Positions 36,861 to 44,854 of a stretch of 64,000 nucleotides of DNA are shown here, in pieces (within the stretch, counting starts at the first letter, position 1; each line of letters opens with the position of its first letter). A program made the position numbers and the translations under genes. Below the pieces are notes generated by a model, which searched no databases, was not told the origin of the DNA, and saw only the letters and a list, made by a program, of their open reading frames with translations. This stretch comes from Sphingomonas sp. LM7. Lineage in GTDB: Bacteria > Pseudomonadota > Alphaproteobacteria > Sphingomonadales > Sphingomonadaceae. The stretch is taken from positions 1,922,001 through 1,986,000 of the forward strand of contig NZ_CP019511.1 of assembly GCF_002002925.1 (NCBI RefSeq), read 5' to 3'.

Positions 36861-37397
36861 GTGCAGTCTGCCGCGATGCCCGAGACCCGCCAGCCAAGCC
36901 TGCTGCTCCTGGCGATCAGGCCGTTTCGCGATTGCCTGTCCTTCGCCGGCCGATCGACGCGATCGGAGCTGTTCACCTTTCTCGGCTTCGGGATGTTGGC
37001 GAACGCGGTTCGCCCAGCCTTTTTCGGTGATCCGCCAACACCGCCGTCATGGACCGAAATCGGCTGGATGGCATTCTGGACCGTTCCGCTTGCGGCCCTC
37101 ACCGTCCGGCGGCTCCACGATCAGGGTCGGTCTGCATGGTGGCTGCTGGTCCAGGCAGCGGCAGTGCTGGTGTGGGCGATAGCCGCTTGGCTCCCGCAAG
37201 GGGGCGGCGGAAGGTTCACCTTGTTGCTATGGAAGGCGCACCCGGCACCGGGTCTGGCCGCGACGCTCCTGGAACTCGCCTATCTCGGACTAATCATCTG
37301 CACGATCATCCTAGATTTTCTGCCGGGCACGGCGGGCGACAATCAGTATGGCTCCGATCCGCGAAAAGGCTCCTCCGCGACCCTCGCGCCCATGTAA
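36861..37397 (+). CDS. DUF805 inner-membrane protein
   Basis: The 178-residue product matches DUF805: FRDCLSFAGRSTRSELFTFLGFG at the N-terminus, then VRRLHDQGRSAWWLLV, and a C-terminal GTAGDNQYGSDPR, with four hydrophobic helices between. Function of the family is unknown. The start may be GTG at 36861 or ATG at 36876; both lie close after GGAG and the short N-terminal extension is not diagnostic. The gene starts 27 bases after the thiolase stop. Confidence 0.85.
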   Translation: MQSAAMPETRQPSLLLLAIRPFRDCLSFAGRSTRSELFTFLGFGMLANAVRPAFFGDPPTPPSWTEIGWMAFWTVPLAALTVRRLHDQGRSAWWLLVQAAAVLVWAIAAWLPQGGGGRFTLLLWKAHPAPGLAATLLELAYLGLIICTIILDFLPGTAGDNQYGSDPRKGSSATLAPM

Positions 37398-37508
37398 CAA
37401 GCGATGTAACAACTTCCACTTGCCCCGGCGGCCATTCGCATAATAACCTCCTGACAACGCTGGCATCACACAACGTTGTGATTTCCGTAACGTCTGTTAG
37501 CGATACCA
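37392..37508 (+). promoter_or_regulatory. Cluster of candidate regulatory sites upstream of the glucokinase-like gene
   Basis: Three signals lie in the 140-base gap before the start at 37538. ATGTAACAA is directly repeated at 37392-37400 and 37404-37412 (the first copy overlaps the end of the preceding gene). CACAACGTTGTG at 37469-37480 is a perfect 12-base palindrome. TGTTAGCGATACCA at 37495-37508 is an imperfect palindrome resembling LacI-family operators. The sites are seen; their role is inferred from position. Confidence 0.45.
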
Positions 37509-37537
37509 GCGCCAGAGCTCCCGCCAAGGGAGCCGCA

Positions 37538-38503
37538 ATGGAGGGGCCGCAAGTGGCTGGAGACGTAGCGCTGGTGGCCGATATCGGCCGCCAATCGGTT
37601 CGATTTGGCCTGACCGGCGGCGACGCGGGCATGGTGCCGCGCGACGTGCGCAAGTTCCTCACCGTCGAGCATCCCACCTTCACCAGCGCGCTGGTCGCCT
37701 ATCTCGGGGGCGTCGGCCTGCAGGAAGCGCGGCTGCCCAGCGTGCTCGCCGTGGCCGGGGCGGTGCGCGGCGACCTCATCAACCTGACAGGCAGCCGCTG
37801 GTACATCTCGCTGACGGGCGTCGAAGCGGTGCTGCGCGTCCGTCCGCAGGCGCTCAACGAATGCGCGGCCAACGCGCTCGCACTGACCATGCTGCCGGTA
37901 TCCGCCTTCACGCCGCTTCAGGGGCCCGCCCCCAAGCTGGTCGAGGCCGGCGGCAATTACGTGGTGCTCGGCACCGGCACCGGCCTCGGCGTCGCCGCGC
38001 TGGTGACTGCAAGCGGCAAGCTCAGCGCGCTCCAGACCGAGGCAGGGCACATGTCGCTGGCCGCCAGCACACCCGACGAGCGCCGCTTCGCCGATTATTG
38101 CACGTCGAAGGGCCTGCAATTCGACATCGAGACCCTGCTCAGCGCCCCGGGCCTGCTGCTCGCCTATGAAGCGCTGTCGGGCGGCAAGAAGCTCGACAAG
38201 CCCGAGGAGGTGACTCGCAATGTCGGCCGCGATCCGGTGAGCACCGCGGTGGTCCGCATGTTCGTCGAGCATCTCGGCAGCTTCGCGGGCGATCTCGCGC
38301 TCGCCTATGGCGCGTGGGACGGCGTCTTCCTCACCGGGGCGATCGCCCGCGCGCTCCACCCGCAGCTTATGGACCCGGGCTTCCGCCGCCGTCTCGAAGG
38401 CAAGGCCGCGTTCCGCCGTCAGCTCACCGAGGTGCCCGTCTCGCTGGTCAACCGCAACGACCTAGAACTGCTCGGCGCCGCCGCCGCACTCGGGAACGCC
38501 TGA
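37538..38503 (+). CDS. glk: Glucokinase-family protein with altered active-site motifs
   Basis: The 321-residue product aligns end to end with bacterial glucokinases (Glk family). The phosphate loop region VADIGRQSVRFGL stands where DxGGTNxR is usual. TGSRWYIS matches the sugar-site TNHTW region. LGTGTGLGVA and TEAGH (Glu168, His171) are kept, as is LSAPGLL. The position of the catalytic base, Asp in the usual NDFxA, is NECAA here (Glu108). The protein may be a weak kinase, a kinase for another sugar, or a sugar sensor. AAGGGAG precedes the ATG at 37538. Palindromic sites upstream suggest dedicated regulation. Confidence 0.78.
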   Translation: MEGPQVAGDVALVADIGRQSVRFGLTGGDAGMVPRDVRKFLTVEHPTFTSALVAYLGGVGLQEARLPSVLAVAGAVRGDLINLTGSRWYISLTGVEAVLRVRPQALNECAANALALTMLPVSAFTPLQGPAPKLVEAGGNYVVLGTGTGLGVAALVTASGKLSALQTEAGHMSLAASTPDERRFADYCTSKGLQFDIETLLSAPGLLLAYEALSGGKKLDKPEEVTRNVGRDPVSTAVVRMFVEHLGSFAGDLALAYGAWDGVFLTGAIARALHPQLMDPGFRRRLEGKAAFRRQLTEVPVSLVNRNDLELLGAAAALGNA

Positions 38504-38547
38504 ACGTCCGCGCCGTTACTCTTCCGAACCTTATCCGGGAGCGCATC

Positions 38548-39030
38548 ATGGCCGACACTACCGAACTCAAGCAGGACCTCTGGAAGAAGCTAGCCGCCAG
38601 CCCCTTCGTGATGATCGGGCTGACCGACAGCCCCGAGCACCATATCCCGCTGACCGCGCAGCTCGACGAGGATCAGGTCGACACGCTGTTCTTCTTCATC
38701 GGCAAGGATAATCGCCTCGCCCCCGGCGGGCGCGCGATGGCGCATTTCGTCTCCAAGGGTCATGATTATTTCGCCTGCTTCGACGGCACTGCGAAGATCG
38801 ACAACGACTTCGCCCAGATCGACAAGCTGTGGAACAGCCATGTCGAAGCCTGGTTTCCCGGCGGCAAGGACGATCCCAACTTGGCCTTGCTCCGCTTCGA
38901 TATCGACAGCGCCGAACTGTGGGAGACCGACATGTCGGTGAGCGGCAAGCTCAAGATGCTGTTCGGCGGCAAGATCAAGAGCGGCGAGGAAGGCAGCCAC
39001 GCGGTGGTCGATACCACTGCCGAAAGCTGA
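38548..39030 (+). CDS. Pyridoxamine-5'-phosphate-oxidase-fold protein (general stress protein 26-like)
   Basis: The 160-residue product is a split-barrel flavin-binding protein. LWKKLAASPFVMIGL opens the barrel, followed by TLFFFIGKDNRLAPGGRAMAHFVSKGHDYFACFDGTAKI and the conserved DKLWNSHVEAWFPGGKDDPNLALLRF. This matches general-stress-protein-26-type members, which bind flavin and whose substrates are unknown. GGGAG lies upstream of the ATG at 38548, 44 bases after the glucokinase-like gene. Confidence 0.85.
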   Translation: MADTTELKQDLWKKLAASPFVMIGLTDSPEHHIPLTAQLDEDQVDTLFFFIGKDNRLAPGGRAMAHFVSKGHDYFACFDGTAKIDNDFAQIDKLWNSHVEAWFPGGKDDPNLALLRFDIDSAELWETDMSVSGKLKMLFGGKIKSGEEGSHAVVDTTAES

Positions 39031-39072
39031 TCCGCCATTGACCGCGGGGCCCGGGCGCGCGAACGGTGCGCC

Positions 39073-39441
39073 ATGGGCCCCTCGCTCGCGCACCGCATCC
39101 GCACCGAAGCGCACGCCGTCTGGTTAGCCGCGCGCGATCCGCGGACGCCGCTCTATGCCAAGCTGTTCGGGCTGCTAATCGCAGCTTATGCGCTGTCGCC
39201 TATCGACCTGATCCCCGATTTCATCCCGGTGCTGGGCCTGCTCGACGACGCGATCCTGATTCCGATCGGCGTGTGGCTATTCGAGAAGATGATCGACTCG
39301 GCCCAATTCGCCGAACACCGCGCCAACGCCGAGATCGCCACCCGCCGCCCGGTAAGCTGGGGCGGCGTGCTGATCGTTGTTGCGATCTGGGGCGCGCTCG
39401 CGCTGCTGGCGTGGAGCGTGCTGGTTACGGCGTACGACTGA
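39073..39441 (+). CDS. DUF1232 (YkvA-like) membrane protein
   Basis: The 122-residue product has the DUF1232 core: TPLYAKLFGLLIAAYALSPIDLIPDFIPVLGLLDDAILIPIG, here cut only by the family's usual short loops. A second hydrophobic helix follows (GGVLIVVAIWGALALLAWSVLV). Members are small inner-membrane proteins of unknown function. It is the last gene of a plus-strand run and is followed by a REP-rich gap. Confidence 0.88.
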   Translation: MGPSLAHRIRTEAHAVWLAARDPRTPLYAKLFGLLIAAYALSPIDLIPDFIPVLGLLDDAILIPIGVWLFEKMIDSAQFAEHRANAEIATRRPVSWGGVLIVVAIWGALALLAWSVLVTAYD

Positions 39442-39462
39442 CGAGCGCCACACCTCCTTACC

Positions 39463-39569
39463 GTCACCCCGGCCTTGCGCCGGGGTCCCACCAAGCCGCC
39501 TGCGAGAAGCAAGCGCCTCCAGCCTTTCGGCAGCGGCACCGTGCAGCCCGACACGAGGCTGGGGTGACG
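39463..39569. repeat. REP-like paired inverted repeat (GTCACCCCGG type)
   Basis: GTCACCCCGGCCT at 39463-39475 pairs with AGGCTGGGGTGAC at 39557-39569 with one mismatch. An inner hairpin CCCCGGC/GCCGGGG lies at 39467-39485. The outer arms are the same sequence as the palindrome at 27608-27634. Confidence 0.7.
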
Positions 39570-39848
39570 GAGGTCTCTACACCATGAGATTCGATCGGGT
39601 GCGGCTTGATAATGGCCATTCTCCCCATTGGCTGGGGGCGTCTGGCTGCGACTGACAAGCCGCTTGAAATGTAGGATTTCACCTGCTGAAATCGACGCTC
39701 GGGCCACTTGGCCCTCGCTCTTTGACAGCGTCGATCCCGGCCCCAACGCAAACGCCCGTTGGGCTCAACCTTTGCGATTTTCCGCATGGCTACGCCGCCG
39801 CGGGAACATGCACGACAGTGTGCCCCTGGTGTGACCTTTGGCCAGACG
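39570..39848. other. Intergenic region, second copy of the dispersed motif
   Basis: Together with the REP element this makes a 407-base stretch without a credible gene. AATGTAGGATTTC at 39668-39680 and TCTTTGACAGCGTCGA at 39719-39734 match the pair at 28338-28389. Nothing else is recognised. Confidence 0.5.
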
Positions 39849-41081
39849 TCAGCCGCTGTGCGCAGCCATCCACTGCTCGAGCACCGGCGCGATCTTGGTC
39901 CGCCACTTGGATCCGTTGAAGATGCCGTAATGGCCGACTTCGGGTGCCATGTGATATTTCTTGAGCTTGGCTGGCAGCTTGGTCGCGATGGTCAGCGCCG
40001 CTTTGGTCTGGCCTAGCCCCGAAATATCGTCGCGCTCGCCTTCGATCGCCAAGATGGCAACGTCGGTGATCGCTGCCGGATCGACCTTGCGCCCGCGGTG
40101 CATCATCTCGCCCTTGGGCAGCGCGTGGCTCTGGAACACGACGTCGATCGTCTGGAGATAGAATTCGGCGGTCATGTCGCAAACCGAGCGATATTCCTCG
40201 TAGAACTTCATCGTCGAATCGGACGCTTCGCCGTCGCCCTGGACGAGATGCTTGAACATCTCCCAGTGCGAAATCATGTGGCTGCCCAGGTTCATCGTCA
40301 TGAAGCCCGCAAGCTGCAGGAAGCCGGGATAGACCCGCCGCCCCGCGCCGGCGTACGTCGCCGGGATCGTCGCGATGACGTTCTGCGAGAACCAGCTGTG
40401 AGGACGCTCGGTCGCTAGCGTGTTGACCGCGGTCGGCGCCTCGCGGGTGTCGATCGGGCCGCCCATCATGGTGAGCGTTCTGGGCCGGTTGGGATGCTTG
40501 TCCGCGCTCATCAGCGCTGCGGCGGCGAACGCCGGAACCGAAGGCTGGCACACCGCCAGCATATGCGCGCGGGCGTCACCCTGCGCACCGATGTGCGCGA
40601 GAAACTCGACCAGATAATCGACATAGTCGTCGAGGTCGAACACGCCGTCGGCGAGCGGGACCAGCTTAGCGTCGCGCCAGTCGGTGATGTAGACGTCCGC
40701 CACCGGCAGCATCCGCTCGACCGTGCCGCGCAGCAGCGTGGCATAATGGCCCGACATGGGTGCGACGATCAGAAGCTTGGGACCACCCTCGACGCCCTTG
40801 CGCACGAAGCGCTTGAGCTGGCCGAACGGTTTGCGAAGCACGATTTCCTCGTGCACCTCGACCTGTTTGTCGTCGATCATCGTGAAATCAAGCCCGAAAT
40901 CGGGCTTGCCACGCGGTGCCGAGGCATGCGCGAACACTTCGAGCGCCGAAGCGACCACGGGTCCGCCGCCGAAATAGGCGAAGGGGTTGGACGGATTGTT
41001 GAGCAGACCGGCGGAGAAATTGGCCCAGGCGCTGGCCCCGGCAAGGAGCGAGCGCTGAATCTCATATGCGTCGTAGAGCAT
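39849..41081 (-). CDS. phaZ: Intracellular polyhydroxyalkanoate (PHB) depolymerase
   Basis: The 410-residue cytoplasmic protein matches intracellular PHB depolymerases. It starts MLYDAYEIQRSLLAGASAWA and has LLIVAPMSGHYATLLRGTV and DVYITDWRDAKLVP. The nucleophile region AVCQPSVPAF contains Cys178; this enzyme class uses a cysteine in place of the lipase serine. A C-terminal His lies in PEVGHYGIFNGSKW. It would mobilise stored PHB. The upstream gap holds a TTGC-N3-GCAA palindrome that could bind PhaR. A MaoC hydratase and thiolase are encoded 4 kb away. Confidence 0.93.
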   Translation of the reverse strand: MLYDAYEIQRSLLAGASAWANFSAGLLNNPSNPFAYFGGGPVVASALEVFAHASAPRGKPDFGLDFTMIDDKQVEVHEEIVLRKPFGQLKRFVRKGVEGGPKLLIVAPMSGHYATLLRGTVERMLPVADVYITDWRDAKLVPLADGVFDLDDYVDYLVEFLAHIGAQGDARAHMLAVCQPSVPAFAAAALMSADKHPNRPRTLTMMGGPIDTREAPTAVNTLATERPHSWFSQNVIATIPATYAGAGRRVYPGFLQLAGFMTMNLGSHMISHWEMFKHLVQGDGEASDSTMKFYEEYRSVCDMTAEFYLQTIDVVFQSHALPKGEMMHRGRKVDPAAITDVAILAIEGERDDISGLGQTKAALTIATKLPAKLKKYHMAPEVGHYGIFNGSKWRTKIAPVLEQWMAAHSG

Positions 41082-41145
41082 GTAATTCCTTCCACCGTCA
41101 CCCGTTGGAACGGCGGCGACTTATATTACTAATAGAACGCGCCGT

Positions 41146-41158
41146 GTTGCGGTGCAAC
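41146..41158. promoter_or_regulatory. Candidate PhaR-type operator upstream of phaZ
   Basis: GTTGCGGTGCAAC is a palindrome with core TGC-N3-GCA, 65 bases upstream of the phaZ start. The PHB-responsive repressor PhaR of Paracoccus is known to bind TGC-rich palindromes of this kind. An overlapping CAACGTTG palindrome follows. Assignment is by sequence and position only. Confidence 0.4.
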
Positions 41159-41264
41159 GTTGTCATACCAAATCTTCCAAATATGAAACTGGTTCCCATT
41201 TCCCTCTCCCATCGGGAGCAAGAAGTGTTCCCCTCCCCGCGCATTCACGCTAGTTCCCCGCGCC

Positions 41265-43049
41265 ATGGCCGAACCCGTCCCGCCTGCGCCCGCACCCCAG
41301 CCCCGGCGCAAGCTCAGCAATCTGCTCGTCGTGTGGAGCTTCACGCGCCGCTATCCGCTCCAGCTCGCCATGGCGACGCTCGCGCTGATCGGCTCGTCGG
41401 TTGCGACCCTGTGGATCCCGCGCACCTTCAAGCAGATCGTCGACAATGGTTTCGCCGCCGGCGCCGACACCAGCAAGATCGGCGTCCACTTCCAGGGCCT
41501 GCTGCTCGTCGTGCTCGTGCTCGCAGTCGCCACGGCAGTCCGCTTCTTCTTCGTTTCGTGGGTGGGCGAGCGCACCGTCGCCGACATGCGCACCGCGGTC
41601 CATCGCAACCTGCTGCGCCTGCCGCCCAAATGGTTCGAGGAAAACCGCCCGTCGGAGATCGCCTCGCGGCTCACTTCGGACACCGCGATTGTGGAAATGG
41701 TGGTCGGCAACACCGTATCGACGGCGCTGCGCAACCTGCTCACCGGCGTGGGCGGCATCATCTATCTGTTCACGCTGTCGCCCAAGATCGCGGCTTACCT
41801 GATCGTCGGCATCCCGGTGATCGTGCTGCCGATCGTCTGGCTCGGCGGCCGCGTACGCAATCTCTCGCGCTCCAGCCAGGACCGCGTCGCCGATATCGGC
41901 TCGATCGCCTCCGAGACGCTGGGCGCGATGCGCATCGTCCAGGCCTTCGGGCAGGAACGGCGTGAGGCGGAGCGTTTCGAAGACGCCGTCGCGCGCAGCT
42001 TCGCCGCCGCCAAGCGCCGCTTCGCGCTGCGTGCCGTGATGACCGCGGCGGTGATCGGCCTGCTCTTCACGGCGATCACGCTGATCATGTGGGACGCAGT
42101 GTACGGCGTCGCCGAGGGCCGCATCTCTGGCGGCTCGATCACCGCCTTCGTGATCACCGCGGGCCTCGTCACCGGCTCGTTTGGCGCGCTGACCGAAGTC
42201 TATGGCGAGCTCCTCCGCGGCTCGGGCGCCGCCAGCCGCCTTGCCGAGCTGCTGCGCGAGACCCCCGACATCGCCGCACCGGCCAATCCGATGCCGCTAC
42301 CGCAGCCCCCGCAAGGCGCAGTGGCGTTTGCGGATGTCACCTTCCGCTATCCCACCCGCCCCGAAGTCGCGGCGCTCGCCGATTTCTCGCTCGACATCCG
42401 CCCGGGCGAAACCGTAGCGGTGGTCGGCCCCTCTGGTGCCGGCAAGTCGACGCTCTTCCAACTGCTCCAGCGCTTCTACGACCCCGAGACCGGCAGCGTC
42501 CGGGTCGATGGCGTCGATGTCCGCCAAGCCGATCCGGCCGATATTCGTGGCCGCATGGCGATCGTCCCGCAGGACACGGTGATCTTCGGCGCCTCGGCAC
42601 GCGACAATCTCCGCTATGGTGCGTGGGACGCCGATGACGACGCCATCTGGGCCGCGGCGGAGGCCGCCAATGCCGCCGACTTCCTGCGTGAGCTGCCGCA
42701 GGGCCTCGACACCTTCCTCGGCGAAGCTGGCGCGCGCCTGTCGGGCGGCCAGCGCCAGCGCATCGCGATCGCCCGCGCACTGCTCCGCGACGCGCCGATC
42801 CTGCTGCTCGACGAAGCCACCTCCGCACTCGATGCGGAGAGCGAGCGCCTCGTCCAGGACGCGCTCGAACGACTGATGGAGCACCGCACAACGCTCGTCA
42901 TCGCCCATCGCCTGGCGACGGTGCGCGCCGCCAACCGGATCATCGTGATGGACGAGGGCCGCATCGTCGAGACCGGCACCCATGCAGAACTGGTCGGCGC
43001 CGGCGGCCTCTACGCGCGGCTCGCAGCGCTGCAGTTCAACGACGCCTAG
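41265..43049 (+). CDS. ABC exporter (fused permease-ATPase, MsbA/ABCB-like half transporter)
   Basis: The 594-residue half transporter has a six-helix membrane domain (residues ~25-315) and a C-terminal ATPase. The ATPase has Walker A VGPSGAGKST (~388), signature LSGGQRQR (~492), Walker B ILLLDEATSAL (~514) and the H-loop IAHRLAT. It would act as a homodimer exporting lipids, drugs or peptides from the inner membrane; no substrate is evident. The gene stands alone, divergent from phaZ and convergent with the lipoprotein gene 6 bases past its stop. Confidence 0.92.
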   Translation: MAEPVPPAPAPQPRRKLSNLLVVWSFTRRYPLQLAMATLALIGSSVATLWIPRTFKQIVDNGFAAGADTSKIGVHFQGLLLVVLVLAVATAVRFFFVSWVGERTVADMRTAVHRNLLRLPPKWFEENRPSEIASRLTSDTAIVEMVVGNTVSTALRNLLTGVGGIIYLFTLSPKIAAYLIVGIPVIVLPIVWLGGRVRNLSRSSQDRVADIGSIASETLGAMRIVQAFGQERREAERFEDAVARSFAAAKRRFALRAVMTAAVIGLLFTAITLIMWDAVYGVAEGRISGGSITAFVITAGLVTGSFGALTEVYGELLRGSGAASRLAELLRETPDIAAPANPMPLPQPPQGAVAFADVTFRYPTRPEVAALADFSLDIRPGETVAVVGPSGAGKSTLFQLLQRFYDPETGSVRVDGVDVRQADPADIRGRMAIVPQDTVIFGASARDNLRYGAWDADDDAIWAAAEAANAADFLRELPQGLDTFLGEAGARLSGGQRQRIAIARALLRDAPILLLDEATSALDAESERLVQDALERLMEHRTTLVIAHRLATVRAANRIIVMDEGRIVETGTHAELVGAGGLYARLAALQFNDA

Positions 43050-43055
43050 ACTGTA

Positions 43056-43673
43056 TCAGGGCCCACAGGTCCAGCTTCCACGGAACACCCGGCTGGCGCC
43101 ATCCGGCCGCTGATAGGTCAGCGTCGCACTCTGAGGGGGCGACTCCCCACCGCCCCGGGGCGGACCGGCCACTGCGATTCGCAACACCACGCCCTTGCCG
43201 GCAAAGGTGCCGCCCTTCAGCATCCCGTCATAGCCGCCTGGCGCGCTGACGCGCTCGACATAGTCCCCGACCTTGATCACGCCCCAGGCGCGCTCCTTCG
43301 ACGCGACGTCGCCCTTGGCGAGCAGTAACGTGGCATTGCGACCCTGCCCGAAGCTGCAGGCCAGTTCGCCCGAAAGCGCGGCATCGGTGATGTCCTTCTC
43401 GCCCAGCGGCGACAGCCGGATCTGGGACCCATCGCCACCAATGGTCTCGCCGTCCACGGCTCCCGAAGGCGACTGCGTCGGTGTCGGGCTTGGCGATGCT
43501 GGAACGGCCACCGGCGCGTGCGCGCTGGCGGCATTGTCTGTCGCCACCACGGGCTCAGGATCTGCAGCGGTGACGTTGCCGTCATCGGCCTGCGAACAGG
43601 CGGCGAGCGCGAACAGCGCCGCGACCGCCGCTCCGGGAAGCGGCATGCGCATGGATTTTGGGGGAAAGTTCAT
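43056..43673 (-). CDS. Lipoprotein of unknown function
   Basis: The product (about 205 residues) has a lipoprotein signal (AAVAALFALAACSQ, lipobox LAAC). A Pro/Ser/Thr-rich spacer follows, then a globular domain with LACSFGQGRNATLLLAKGDV and a C-terminal SATLTYQRPDGASRVFRGSWTCGP. The two mature-domain cysteines may pair. The family is not recognised. I placed the start at 43673, where GGACGGGG precedes the ATG; an ATG seven codons downstream at 43652 would also give a complete signal. Confidence 0.75.
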   Translation of the reverse strand: MNFPPKSMRMPLPGAAVAALFALAACSQADDGNVTAADPEPVVATDNAASAHAPVAVPASPSPTPTQSPSGAVDGETIGGDGSQIRLSPLGEKDITDAALSGELACSFGQGRNATLLLAKGDVASKERAWGVIKVGDYVERVSAPGGYDGMLKGGTFAGKGVVLRIAVAGPPRGGGESPPQSATLTYQRPDGASRVFRGSWTCGP

Positions 43674-43765
43674 GCCCCGTCCAACGCCTGCCACCACAGG
43701 GCGAGTTCCGCCACGAGCGGCCCATCCGGGCTGTCCCGTGGCGAAATCGCGAGCGACCTCGCCGA

Positions 43766-44680
43766 CTACGCGGCGGCGGCAGTCCAGGTCATCACGACAT
43801 CGTCGCCATAGATTGCGTGGATCTCGGCGATTTCTTCCTGCGTGGGCAGCAAATGGTCGATCGCATGCGCGGGATGGGGATAGACGAAATTGTTCGCCGC
43901 CATCGGCAGCACCACGCCTTCGGCCACACCGGCCATGAAATAGTTGCCGTGATACTGATCGGGCGACGTCATCGGATCGTGCTGGCTCAGCACCTTGCCG
44001 ATCGGTGCGAACTTCAGGTCCAGCCCGAACACGGCGTAGAGGGCCATGTCGACGAAGTTCAGATATTTGGCCGACCCGCGCAGATGCGTGTCCTGCGCGA
44101 TCACCGCGAGCAGATTCTGCCGGGCATAATAGAGCGACCCCATGTCCTTCACGACCTGGTTGAACTCATGGCAGCCGTCATGATGGACGATCGAGCGGCG
44201 ATCGCTCTCCTCGAGCATTACTTCGCGGACATAGGTCGGCAAGTCGCCGTGGAACAGGCGCATGCGCTTGGCCGCTTCGGGGTAAAGTCGCCGCGCACGC
44301 TCATAGGCGAAGCGCAGGTATGAGGCGCTGACGTCGACCAGATCGATGTCGAAGTCGAAGCTCTCGGCGCAGCCTGCAAGGTACGACGTCGAACCGCCCA
44401 TGAACACGCCGACTTCGACGACGCGGTCGAACTGGCCGTTGAAGTCGCGGAGCGTGCGGACGAGGTCGAAATAATATTGGGCCGAGCACTGGTCCTCATA
44501 GTCGATATCGAGCGTGTGAATCCTCTCGACGATCCGGTCGAAGATGCGGTTCTGCCCCAGCAGCGGCCCGGCGGCCGAGACCGCACGATAGCCGCAGCCG
44601 ATATGGCTCTGCAGGCGCTCGCGCAGCGCGGTGATGTCCTGCGCGCTTTCATACGGCTCGATGAAGGTTCCGAAGCTCAT
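43766..44680 (-). CDS. Class I SAM-dependent methyltransferase-like protein
   Basis: The 304-residue product has a Rossmann-like methyltransferase core. Motif I reads RVVEVGVFMGGSTSYLAG (residues ~86-103), then FDIDLVDVS as the acidic strand and VHHDGCHEFNQVVKDMG as the later Asp-containing motif. The pattern is close to the Methyltransf_24 group, which modifies small molecules or glycans. The C-terminal part (LPMAANNFVYPHPAHAIDH) is not assigned. The substrate is unknown. The ATG at 44680 opens the conserved sequence and is divergent from the gene at 44855. Confidence 0.75.
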   Translation of the reverse strand: MSFGTFIEPYESAQDITALRERLQSHIGCGYRAVSAAGPLLGQNRIFDRIVERIHTLDIDYEDQCSAQYYFDLVRTLRDFNGQFDRVVEVGVFMGGSTSYLAGCAESFDFDIDLVDVSASYLRFAYERARRLYPEAAKRMRLFHGDLPTYVREVMLEESDRRSIVHHDGCHEFNQVVKDMGSLYYARQNLLAVIAQDTHLRGSAKYLNFVDMALYAVFGLDLKFAPIGKVLSQHDPMTSPDQYHGNYFMAGVAEGVVLPMAANNFVYPHPAHAIDHLLPTQEEIAEIHAIYGDDVVMTWTAAAA

Positions 44681-44854
44681 GTCTCTGCTGTCCCCAGCGC
44701 CGTAGTTAATCCGCGGCAGTCCGTTCTTTATAGAATGCTTTGCGCACACATGGAGCGAACGCCCGCCCGGGCTGGCGCTCCCGGAGATTTCAGAATATCG
44801 GGTATGCCAAAGCGGCGCACGCGACCGACGCGTGCCGATGGTATGGAGAGAGCA

